A stretch of DNA of 64,000 nt from Ridgeia piscesae. Taxonomy: Eukaryota > Annelida > Polychaeta > Sabellida > Siboglinidae. The stretch is taken from NCBI GenBank assembly GCA_025642075.2, contig JAODUO010000630.1, forward strand, positions 137,501 to 201,500. Reading direction: 5' to 3'. Both the position numbers and the translations under genes were made by a program. Shown here in pieces: positions 24,701 through 36,887 of this stretch (positions are counted from its first letter, which is position 1; each line of letters opens with the position of its first letter). The notes under the pieces were generated by a model, which saw only the letters and a list, made by a program, of their open reading frames with translations, searched no databases and had not been told where the DNA came from.

Positions 24701-26774
24701 AAAAGTACTTAAGGCATCCGCAAATGACATGCCTAAATAAACATCTCGGTAAAAGTACACGGTTCAAAGAAGGACAAAACCTCGGCCCTAATCTGCTTGT
24801 TGTCCTTGTCTACAGGAACTTGAAAACAAACCATTCACGACATCAGGAATTGAGTATCTGATTCCGAATCGCAAGAATAGTTGTCGTGTGTTTCTAGACT
24901 TAAACATGTCAATGCCCTGTGTTTCAATGACCAGAGCTCAGCTCATTCAACTGAACCAGAAGAGAGGGGATTATACTTATTTCAATACACCGGAAATAAC
25001 AACCCATACTGTGAATATATTGCAAGTAAACATGAAACCAACGGGGACTACATAGGTGGGGGAATACATACACATGGCACCTGCAGGTGTAGTTCCTTTA
25101 CGACGGTAATTTACATGTGCTCATGCACCGGCACGTGTAGTCTGCAGTCTACCAATGCTCTCGTTTATTATTCTTGCGTAATCATAAAGATAATTAATAT
25201 CCACTGCTTTGCAGTTGTTGAATTGGCAGTTCCGCTGTTAAACACGCGTCATTGCAAGGCTAGACACCAGTCGTTACAATCTGCTGCTAAAGTCTCAAAT
25301 TCACAACACGAAGATTATTCCTTATTCGGACACCGAGACGCCAAGTGGAATGCCTGTCTTTTTCCTCTGGAAGTTGATTCTGCACTCAGACAGGATGCAA
25401 CCACACTGACAATACAATGACGGGCGAACCGAAAGATGGACTTGATAAACGCTAAACAAACACATGCTCCAGTAATCACCGCCCAAGTATCTTGGTAATG
25501 ATGTCTTTGTGGCACAAGATGCCATTTTGCTGCACGCGTGGGTGGGCTTTTCTACACGTCACATGGGCTGAAAGGAAATGGTGGCTTAAATATTAACACT
25601 CCCAAGCCGTTTTTAAAACAAGCTTATCGGCGATTCCTGTTTCGGTGAATGACACAAACAAATAACATCCAATGATGAGAAAGTAAGCAAAAAATCGTAA
25701 AAAGCCTAACGTCATCGGCAGAGCCTTGTTCCTTTGCACCAAACAGGTTCACTAAGGGGGGAAGATTCATCATCGTCACGTTGATGAATCGGCAGGAAAA
25801 ATGCAGCAAATTTGTTACCGACGCTGGCATGTCTTCGATGAGATCACTTATTTACCGCCTTATGAGGTGATTTAATCAGTTAATTCAAATCAGTCATGGC
25901 CAATAAATTGGATTAGCTGTGTATCTGCCAACATTTCTGGCACCAGAAAACCCACAGGGGAGACAAAGCACCAGACCCATGTCGGCCTCGTACTATAGCA
26001 TCATCAGGACGTAGACCCACACCGCACAATCACGGCCTGTTACGACGACGACGACCGACGTAGTAGAAAATCGTTGGCAGTGAAAACAAAGGCAAAATAT
26101 GCATTCACGGTAAATCGTAGCCGGATCCAGCGCCGATACAACCCATTTGTTAGCGGCTACGGTGAATAGCCGCCTTGACAGGGGAGATCTTGTCAAACCT
26201 GACACAGCAAGTGACGTGCGGTTATATCGCGGTCTCATCTACTGTCATATTTCTGACTCACAAATGTAAAACACTCTAATATTCATGATCACACCCGGCG
26301 CGTCGCGCTTTTAATTTCACAATGCGTTTGCACCTGGTTAATTCCGCCGAAAAGATCAAAGAGGACGAAATGGACGAAGCAGAACGCGACGACAATGTCG
26401 AAGCTTTTAGTATACTTCCGTAGAGTGGATGTAATTGTTTGCAATTATTCTCGCTAGATGGCTATTTAGACAATAAAGATGAGAGCTATTTTAAGCGATC
26501 ATCAATTAACAGTAAGCAATTGTAATTGCCAGGTCCCCTGCTAGCATGCCTGTAGTTTTCAATCCACTGGACAGATACTGTCGTCATGATTATAATGACT
26601 AAATATTGCCTGTTCGGGGATCGTTTAAAAAAATGTTTTCGGATTAGAGTTGACATTTGTCACTGAAACTGAAGGGTCAGTAAATTTATTATCCAAGACT
26701 GGAATGTTAACCTAAATTGGTCAGTGGATCTTAATTGGTCAGTAGAGATTCAGATCTGTGGTCAATGTCCCACC
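21773..26774. other. non-coding stretch, no gene seen
   Basis: The longest frame is 179 codons on the plus strand (24881-25420) but begins at TTG, not ATG, and has no motif. A short (CA)n lies near 22496. CpG-richer patches lie at about 25300-25560 and 26000-26420. TAATTA words are frequent. Confidence 0.4.
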
Positions 26775-26809
26775 GGGTGGGGGGGGGTGAATGCGGGTGG
26801 GGTGGGGGG
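26775..26809 (+). other. second G-run cluster able to form a G-quadruplex
   Basis: G-runs of 3, 9, 3, 4 and 6 within 35 bases fit the quadruplex pattern. It lies in gene-free sequence. Confidence 0.65.
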
Positions 26810-29800
26810 TGCTTGACCAGAATAACAGGATATCTACCATTAGACCTATCAGGACTTCCTGCAAGTTTGGGTGGTCCTTGCATGGTCGACTGACCACAAT
26901 TAAGATCGATATTAGCCACTGGCCGGCACTGGACAGTTAGCAGGTGCTGACCACTTCACCCTGTAAGAAAACCTGTCTCTTGTTGACAGACACGACAAGG
27001 GGGATGTTACTGACACCCTGTCAGATTTATTGGGTTTCTCCGGTGATTTCTGTTACACTGCTCTCCATGGGGCAATTACCCCTTGATACAGCAGCTGAGT
27101 TATGGTGAAGGTTGTGACCCCTTCAACCAACCCAAGTGGCAAGGGGGATTTTCCCAGGGGTCCGAGACCCCTTTTTCAACTTCCAAAATGCATTACGGCT
27201 GCCATCTTGAATTGCGTAATTACTGCTTCAGATGGTGAAAATACTGGAATTTTGACTGCGTCGTTTTATTTACTGAAAGCCTGGAACCGTTTCTGCGGTC
27301 TGTCCCTTCCAGTAGCCTCTCCCACTTCCACAACCAGTCCCTTCCGGGGCCTGTCCCCTTCAGCCGACACCCAATCAATCAAGCCACCATCTCCAACTGA
27401 GGGAAGACGACTCATTAAACCTCGATGGCGCACATACGAGATGCAAACTGCATTTGCCATAACTGTGCGGCCAGATAATTCCCGCTTCCCCCCTCCATGG
27501 ACGACAATGCTCACGCCGGCGTTCATCGATCAATCGGCCGCCTGCCACAATCTGCCCAGCCGTGCTCACGCCAATTAAGTTGCAAGGGACCTGATAAAAA
27601 ACCCAATTACTTCTGTAGCTGCGGCGAGAACTAAATCGGATGTTAGGGGCAATTTACGCCGGCTTTATCCGAGAAAGAACTGGTTGTGATAATTTAAAAT
27701 AACGCTGTCTCTTTAAGTCCAATGCCCCCCGAGGTTTGTCGCGAGTCCCCGCGGTATTGCCGGGATGTGTTCCGGTGTCGGCGGGAGGTTTTGATGCTTG
27801 ATAAAGACGCACGCGACCATCTGCTATAAAGTGTCAATGGAAACCTAAATACATGGAAGCAGCTTACTACGCAGAGCACAATAACATCTGTGTCATTCAC
27901 TTTTATGCACTTGTCAGCTTAAATTCACACAAACGATATTTGACCACAGTCTGTTTGACATGGGACAATGGTGAAACCACATCTAGCGTAACTGTTAGCA
28001 AACATAAAGATCTAATTTGTTTGCACGATAAGACAGCCATTCAAAGAAATATACCTGGTCAATATTGACCATTCAGCTAACACAGCTTTGATGGGATTAC
28101 AGTAAGTGGCTCGGTTGAGAAGAATGCGGGATCATTTATTGCTTCAAAGGGATCCTTAATTGTCCACTTGTGAAATCATGTCGATCCTATCACATATGGC
28201 ATTAGTAGCAGCTAATTTGAAGCCTTGTATCGTAACAGCTGCAGATGTATTCCAAACAATCAAAGATGGCCAACTAGACAGTTTAAAGCAAAAACTGTAT
28301 AAAGCTTAAACAGACTTCTGTGTCAACATTGTTATTTCAAAGACAATTATGAAAAAACTGTACTACACATAAACACGTCATTTATAACAGTTTTTCTATG
28401 AAGATAAACCAACAGTTAATAACTCTGACATTTAACACCACACAGAGAAATAGGCCTTGTATCACAACTAATTTAGACCGGGTTCATATCCAAATAGCGA
28501 ACATAATTACTACCCTACGCACACTGCTTTAAAAAATTCCCTTCAGGAAAAAGTTAAAAATACCAACATTACCGAACCATTTCTAAAGACCATTAACACA
28601 GGCGCACCTGTATAATTTCTTCATTCAGAAACCCGACACCTGCGAATCCACGCTCTGCACTGAAAACAAAGGCTTCGTTCATCTTACGTTCATCTTACGC
28701 CAACGCAGGGCTATTTCAGGGGACCAGTGTGTTATCGCCTTCCCCTGAACAAGCCGAGAGACAAGGCAAGTGGGAAGACGATAGCCCCGGCTGGGGACAG
28801 ATGTAGGATGAAGGAAAGGAAGAAGGCATCATCGCTACTCCAGGCAAATGTGTCTGGCATTCCTGACCGCAGTCCCAGGAAATGTCATCTCTCAGATGTG
28901 AAGATTCCTGCTGAAAGACATCTAGCAGATATGAAAGGAACAACGCTGAGGAGTGGGGTAGGCGAGGGGAGGGCTGGGGGGTGTAAGAAGGCAAAGTGAT
29001 TTATGCTGAACAAAACACACAGAGATTGTAATGAAGTTCTAAGAAATAGTTTTACAAAAAGAAATGTTTCACAATACAAGACAGAGCTCGCAAGATGCCG
29101 TAGGAGATCAAAGAAAGGGTTCACACAAAGGTAACCTGAAACCACTATTTGTAAATGTATACATTTTACAAATAAAAAACAGTTTTCACACAGCACATGA
29201 CTTATGTTCCTATTTAAGGAAAACTATGAACACTGACTTGAATTTCTAATGACACAATTACTAACTATGTATTTGGAAGGACAATTATCACTTGTTCAGT
29301 TAAACAAACCACAAAACAGGGTCTAGCTAGCGTACTAAAAAACAATTACGAAAAAAAAAACCATACTTTACTGAAGCCGAAAATCTGACAATGTCTCCGT
29401 TCGTCATATTCACTGAAGTGTGAAACAGCAGCAAAGATGAAACGAAATGTGCAAAGGATGATTATGGATTGCCTCTTTCGCTGCTACTGATCAAACACAA
29501 TTAATTACAGGTCCTCGATAAAAAACGCACTTGCCCGTTAAACGTGTCTATAAACGAGACAAAAATAATAAATCAAATTCAGTGATATATCATCCTAGAC
29601 AGCGATTCTGTGCCTGAAACACTCTGGACAGCCGCCTTCCTGTGATAGTTCATTACAGTGTAGCTCTCCCAGGGTGGAGGGACATAATGACACAGGTCTG
29701 ATATCTCGAGTGCCATATTTTTCTCGCCAGGTGTTCCACTCAGGCCCCTCTCCCAAGGTAGGGGGCTTCTCACCCCCTACTGGAAACACAACGGGGGGCT

Positions 29801-32239
29801 GTCCCATTGCAATATAAAGCGTCAAGTTGACTACTCTCCTGTAGTTAATGTTTTTATTCAATTACACCGTTGTGAGTGCGAGAACCGTGGTAAATCAGAA
29901 CACCCTGGTAGCAGGGTGGAATGAAAAGCTTGCGGAGCCATTATTATGTCATGATAAGACGTGGGTAAAATTCTCGACCAGTACTTGGCAGGCCGCAGGA
30001 ATTTACGCCTCACAAATTAGGCTGCCTTTATACCAACAAGAACACTAGGAATTTCACTCTTTAATGAAGTGCCCTCAGTTGTAAAGGTAAGCCTTCATGT
30101 GTTCTACTTCCGTAAAATAAATCCAGTTTTTAACAGCAGAAATAAAAAGAAAAATTCAGACAAAATAAAAACAATCTTAGGAATGATTTGCACTGACAAC
30201 TGTTTGAAGTGCTGAATAACATTAATAACAAGGTCCTAAATTGGCCTTTTTAGGCTAAAATCCATGGAAAACAAGATGAGAGGTGTAACTGTGAAACAAA
30301 AGGACAGGTCCATCTCAACACTGGTAAACCACACAGCAGTTGTCAACAGAGGGATGGACACGCTGGCGAGTCTAGTTTGGGGGCAAGATTATAAACTAGA
30401 GTTTTCAAATGATGGCTATAGTGTAATATTTTCACGCAATCTAAAACCAAGAGAAAAAGTCATCACCTCCAAACCACGACTACTTCAATTTAACATCACA
30501 GCGTCTGTAAGTAATCGTGTTGCTGCCCTTTGACACAGAGCAAGATACAGCCAGGTTACATGATAACCGCCCAGGTGCCTCACTCCAGATAGCATCACTG
30601 ATTGCTAATGTCTGCAGAACATGTATATCTTTCAGAGCAGTCTGCACCCCATTACATTTAACACCCCTAATCGCCTTGCTTCATTACCCCTCCGCCTTCC
30701 TAATTCCCACTTCCTTCCAGGCCATTTCCTGGCAAGGCTTCCTGTCAACTCATCCAAACATTGGTTGGCAATCCCCGGGGGAAACCGCCTTCAAATTATT
30801 TCTCCTCGAAGGGAAGGGAAACGCCAGTACACTTCCCTATGTTTATGAAAGCCAGCGATGAGAGATGATGAAGAGGGAAGCAGACGGGAAGAAAATGGGA
30901 ATCCGGGGAGACGGAGCCGGCAGACGCATGGCGCCAGATACTGCCAAACCTCCCAGTTCTTCCGGGGTGCCTCGGCCACAGCTGATGACATCAGGGAAAC
31001 ATACACCTCACGCCACCGAGTGACGCTGAACGGTTCTGCATGCCACCACACTGCCAGGCCGCCTTGAACAAGTCACCCCACCCCATCTGCAGATTATCCA
31101 ATTTCCGCGAAAGGTGCATGTCAACGCACCGCGCCACAAGTCACGCACCCGCCAGGAATTTTTCATTAATCAACACCACGCGCCCGGGTGGATATTCTGA
31201 TTAACACTGAATACACGTTGTTTCATTTCTTCCGGGAACGCCCTATAACTAAACAGCGCCACCGCCGAAAATCGTTTTCATTGCGCCAATCGGTCAAACG
31301 AGGCGCATAAACCACACATGAAAGAATCCACCATGTGGTTATGATACAAGCAACGTGGATTATGCTTGTGAAAAACCGACATCACTCAGCCAGGCAGCTG
31401 CCGGCTATTTATAAATTTCATGGCTCCTCCTGTTACTTTATGTGTGGGAAAGTTCTACCTGGCGATATGACATCCGTCGCAAGCTACGTGGCTGCGGAGT
31501 CATCTCTTGGTACGCTATAAAAATAGTGGGCCTCAAGGGGACAAAAATAGGCGGAATAGCAAATTACTGGCAACCTTTACTACATGTGTTTGTTACATTG
31601 TTATAACAGTACATGCTGAAACATTTATTTAAATTCTTCAGTATTGTATCACACTTTAAAGAATGTTACATTGTATCTTAACATGTTTTAAAGATTCTTA
31701 TAACAGTATTGCAATGCGAGTGGAGAGGCACATTAGATTTGGTGGTTCAAACAATTACACTTTAAACAAATTTCACATAAATTAAACCTTTTTTCTTTGC
31801 AAATTTGGGGTACTTTCAGCAAACATCTTCAGATAACATGAGTCATCTTACAGGCTGTTAAACATACAACACTATTGTAATGTGTTTGACAGATTCTTTA
31901 ACAGTTTTAGAATTTATCTTCTGTCAAATAGTATGGACATTTTGTTTCATTTTATTTGGTGATCTGAATTTCTTAAATGTGTGCCACTGGCAATATCTTC
32001 CACTTTTGACAAGTGCACCATCATTTAAAAAAATTATTTATCGTCTTCATTTCTCTTTTTAACAGAACAGAATAACCATTAAACGTAAACATGAAACAAA
32101 TATTTTCATTTTTTGAATTTGTGCGTCATTCAGGCATTGAACTTGCAAATCACCCCGTTTGCTTTACCCCAGAGACAAGGGGGTGAATACCCATTAAGAA
32201 CGTGATCTGATTTATATATTACTACCAACAATGTGTATT
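26810..32239. other. non-coding stretch with CpG-richer patches
   Basis: No recognisable gene. A 158-codon plus-strand frame (27102-27578) overlaps open frames on the other strand and has no motif. The segments at about 27170-27700 and 30860-31310 are CpG-richer and contain TAATTA and CCAAT-like words, so they could be regulatory. A perfect 8-base stem with a 7-base loop sits at 29758-29780 (GTAGGGGG and CCCCCTAC). Confidence 0.4.
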
Positions 32240-32283
32240 CATGTTCACAGGGTAATTCAACAAAGCTTCCCCCTGTGAACATG
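32240..32283. repeat. perfect 13-bp inverted repeat
   Basis: CATGTTCACAGGG at 32240-32252 and its exact reverse complement at 32271-32283 are separated by 18 bases. Neither end extends further. Confidence 0.9.
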
Positions 32284-35200
32284 GAACAATTATCTTGACA
32301 GCCCAATTCTTCTTTTATGTAACTCCAACCACAACAAAGCCGCCACAGTGAGAACGGTTGTATGGGTGGGTGTATAGAAGTCAACTAGCGCTGTGCCCAG
32401 AAGGCAAGGGAACCCATTTTATGGGTTCTACGCCTGTGGCTGTCAACAGGTCTATCAGGAGGTCATTAGTTAGCTGCGTGTTCTATTTCATAACATGACC
32501 AAGTCCTGGACTTGCTGTGTAAACAGTGTTGACGTTGTTACAGGAAACCAACCTTGTGTGAGGAGAGCACTTGAACTAACTCAGCATGAAACTACAAAAT
32601 TCCGGACAGATGACGATTCAGTTAAATTAACACATGATAAATTAGTTTAAATTACAATTATTCACATAGCAATAATAACACAACTCATACAAGGTTATAC
32701 AGTAATCTATTGATGGCAAAATTAGAAACATAAAAGTTTGGTCATGTGTCGTTGGTTCCCGTCACCTCTGCTGTTAGTTGATTTTAGAATTATAATTTAT
32801 AGACTAAGACACATCTTGTACATATTGTATTATGTATGTTGTTGTTTGGCTTAATACAAATGTCTGCCATGTCACGTACAGCAAACTAGCCATGATTGCG
32901 AGTCATTAAGTCTCCAACAAACAGCAGCTCTGTCCAAAATAAACAAACTTCAATCACGAAATGAAATGAAACAAATCACCTACTGTATTAACACGCCTGC
33001 AGTGTGAGTATATGTGAAACTAAAAATTGACAGACATCTGATACAGACAGACAGACAGACTACATATAGATCTATTGATGACAAATTGTTCGCAATGGCC
33101 TTCTTGTCCACATGCCAAATTGAGCTTGTCGCTCATGACGCCAACCGTGTTAAATCTTGTCAAACCAAGACAGCCGCATACAAGGCCAATCAGATATGGT
33201 AAGCCAAGCGGCAAGTATATATTTTAACTTACTTAGTCCCAGCCTGTATTTACCCACGCACAATGGCCTGCATGTTTTGATTGTGCATATAGCTGTGCGG
33301 TTAAATGGTTAAGCTGTCTGCGTCTAGGATTACCACCTATCTTTATCTGGATTATGAGGGCAGTGGTGGTTCTAGTGGTCGCAGTGCTGATTGCTGTGTC
33401 TGTATTTACTGATGGATCTGGACTCTAGCCAACTGGGAGACCTCAGAGAAACTAACCAGACTTACGCCAGGCCCATCGGACAATGATAACGTAAACATTA
33501 CGCTGGATAGAGGAACAGGGAGTTCCCCTGGAAGGCAGATAATCCGGGACACACTTCCCCAACAGCTGACACCGAACCCAGGCGTCAATGTTTGCATTGC
33601 TTGAACCAAACATAATAATATTATCTTTGGTTTGGAAGCAATGCAATATTATTATTATTGTATGAGTTTGTAAAGAAACATAGCCCAATTCATATAACCA
33701 TCACACAGCTACCCGGGCAATTCTGGGCACTGGTTAACATTCCATGTAGGAAGATAACGTGGTGCCACTTCACATGACTAACAAATTGGCAACTCATTTA
33801 TTTCATAACTTTACATTTCAAGAACTCTGCCCACTCGGCTTAGATTGCTGTGAAACCGACAAATATACTGTAGCATTTGTTTCTGTGTCGAATGCATATA
33901 ATTATAGCAAACATTTCGCAGTCCATCTCCTCCTAACATAATTATATACTATGATTTCAAGAAAACATGCAGACAATTATAACAATATTGTCCACATCAC
34001 TGATGAAACATTTCTCAATTTGCACAGTGAAAGTCGCTAACAAAGTACCCAGGAGTAATGAATCACACAAAAATCCTCTCGATCGGCTGATATCCTTCGA
34101 GGTTCCTAACTCCATCCCTACTTATCCACTTTCAGGATTTTTCTGCAGACTCAGATAAACTTGAAAGCAGCGCTAATCGCACGCGCCGGTTTCTCAGGCC
34201 GATAAAAAATTAGTCTTGTGACTCGTCAGCGTTGAGAGACTGCTGGGAGATTATAGGGCGATTATCTACTGGGCAAACCAACCAGCGAGAGATTACCAGC
34301 GCTGGATGGGGCGAGGAAAATCATCAGCTGAAGGAAAGCTGCTCCAGTGTGTAATACTCAAGTGCTGATATGGCAAGAGAATCGCATCAGTTGGACAGGT
34401 CAGACAATAACACAGAGTGGTCAAACAAGTCTTAATACGTCACGTTTTTCTACTATGTTATTTACAGAACCAGTCTATGATTTTGTGCATTTGGATATTT
34501 AAAATGTTTTGTAAAAATTCAAAAATAAAAATGGCAAATCATTTATAACTTTAACTCTAGCCAAGATCTATCAAATTGCTTACAAATATCTCATTCAAAT
34601 GACAAATTAAGGTATGTGAAAACTAATTTCCTGATATGCAAACTGTTCCTGTGATAACTGGTTGTTTTAACGATGATATCCATGGAGCTGCTTGATTTAA
34701 ATTACACAAGACATCTCAAAAATAGCGGGCTAAATCATTTTTGTTGAGGCGAACGAGGTTGGGAGTTTGTAAATTTATAAACAATTCCAGCTATTAATAA
34801 CTCAAACAACTTTGATCACACCTGACAAGAACTTCCCAACACTACAGTGTAACTACATTGTACATCTGCAGGTGTGCCGATATGAGTGTGCGAACAACTC
34901 AAACCAGGTCAGTTTTTAAAGGTGAACAATCGCCTGCAATTAACACCAGGTGTCTGCCCGCACTGAAGCAGAAATCCCTGTTGAAACATGTAGCGTAATC
35001 ACTGGAAACCATCGTGAAAAACAACACTAATGTAATGTTCTGGAGTTGTAACAATGACCCACTCAACTCCAGATCACATATCTGGTTACACCCTTTGTGT
35101 AAACATGCGTTTTCAATCAGTTTAACAATAATGCAAATGGCAAGTTTTTGTGCTAAAGTTACATTGTCGCTATTTTCAGTTTATCTGCCCAGAGCAACGT

Positions 35201-36887
35201 GATCAAGTGAAAAGCCTTGTAAGTGAAAAGGCTTTTCTTCACGGATTAATTTGACATTTCGCTGGTTCACCTAATGGCAATTTATGGACACAGTCCCACT
35301 TTTATTTCAAATTTCATAGAATCATTACTAAAATTCCTAATTTGTACAATTTCTGGCTGTAAATATACCCAGAACAGCAACACAAACAAACAAGAAAGGC
35401 TAGATTTTAGCATTATTTGCCAATGAGCTATTTAATGTCAGTTAACCAATACAAATTGTCTTACATTTAGCAGATGGAGCTGGTCAATTATGGCAATCGA
35501 ACCAAGTGTGACGTTTTGATCAGAGATATGCTCAGGACAAACGGAATTAAGCTGGAGATGTGGGCAGATCCATAAATGGATCGATAGAGGCAGGTGTGTG
35601 CCAAGCTGCTGGTGACGCTGGCCGTGAAACATCCCATGGCAGACTAATGAAAAATTGAACTTAAAGTCAGATTAGTATGACAGGTCTATGTATCATTTTA
35701 ACCAACAGAACACATGCTCAGGTCAGGTATTAATAGCATAAGAGGCAAGATATGAAACTGACCATGAACCATATAAGGGCATATATTACTATCGTGGTAA
35801 ATTGTGCATTACAAAATTGCAATGTTAAGACATTTCTTGTTCTACTAACTAGAACTCACTTCCAACAGAGCTATAGATATAAAAGTTTCTACAAATATAT
35901 ATTGATCAGGCATTAAATGATATACAACTGTTTTTTGAATACACACAGCCGAAGGCTGAGAATGCAGAAATACTTTCACAGAAGTACTGATATGTTTCAC
36001 GCAAGTTGTCATCACAAACAGGCAGAGGAGAAAAACACAAAAACTGCACTGGTCTTTGAGTCATCAAACGCTGTCATATAAACCAGCGACTGGCCATTAG
36101 ACAGACTTGGAAAGGTCAAGCTGTGTGTTTTTTATGTTACCAAAGCACTTGGTCAGTTTCGTAGCACTGTCAAGTATGCGGTCTTGAAACCACATGTTTA
36201 TAGGAGTCTAGTTGAACCTAATCATTGCTCTACGTTGATGCCACATCATGTAAACACTAGTTTTATTGACAGGCCACCCAAGAACATCTACGTATTCCAA
36301 CACCAGGACACCTGAGAACTGGACCACGGATAGGTGGATCAAATGTATACACAATGTGTAAAGTCCTGAACTTTGTAATACAGCCTGGACAAACATGGAT
36401 ATTTATGGGCTGCTCTTGATTTCCCACAGTTCAAGTGAGCCAGTTATTAAGAACCCACACTATCTAACAATAGTCGACACTTTCTACAATTCCCCTGTTA
36501 TCTCCCACCGACCTATTGATTGTACTGTGGAAACTAAAATAAATGAAAAAACTATCCTTCGTACCACAGGAACTGAAAGCAGCCCGTTAAAAAACAAAAT
36601 GGCAAAAATTAATTTTAAAAATGACCCCAGAGGACACAATGTGGAAAGAAAAGCTGACATGATGTTCTACGGATGCAGGCATTACAAGGGATGATCTTCA
36701 ATGTAGGCCACTTCTGCGAGAGTATGAAGCAATACTTTGGTGCTATAATCCTGTAATAACCACTCAGCTCACCCAATTCCTAGAAAAAGTACGACAGTCT
36801 ATTTCCTTTGTTCAAATATTCCTGTAATTTGAATAATCATCACAGCATTGACGTCGGTGATCAGAGAATAATTTGGTGAGCCTACCT
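32284..36887. other. non-coding stretch downstream of the large gene
   Basis: If the minus-strand gene continues past its large exon, its later exons would lie here or further left, but I could not identify any. Two hairpins stand out. At 33594-33644 GCATTGCTT pairs with AAGCAATGC, with a second short paired block inside. At 35209-35237 GAAAAGCCTT pairs with AAGGCTTTTC across nine bases. A short (CAGA)n lies near 33043. No clear AATAAA followed by a GT-rich tail was found close to the stop codon at 36888. Confidence 0.4.

Noticed and set aside
24881..25420. 179-codon plus-strand frame
   Set aside because: Starts at TTG, has no motif, and its length is possible by chance in a 64-kb window.
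27102..27578. 158-codon plus-strand frame with ATG
   Set aside because: Open frames overlap on the other strand, no domain is recognisable, and the base composition is merely less AT-rich.
33285..33345. tRNA-like sequence (GCGGTTAAATGGTTAAGC)
   Set aside because: An A-box-like word is present but no B box lies at a proper distance and no cloverleaf can be drawn, so it is neither a tRNA nor a safe SINE call.
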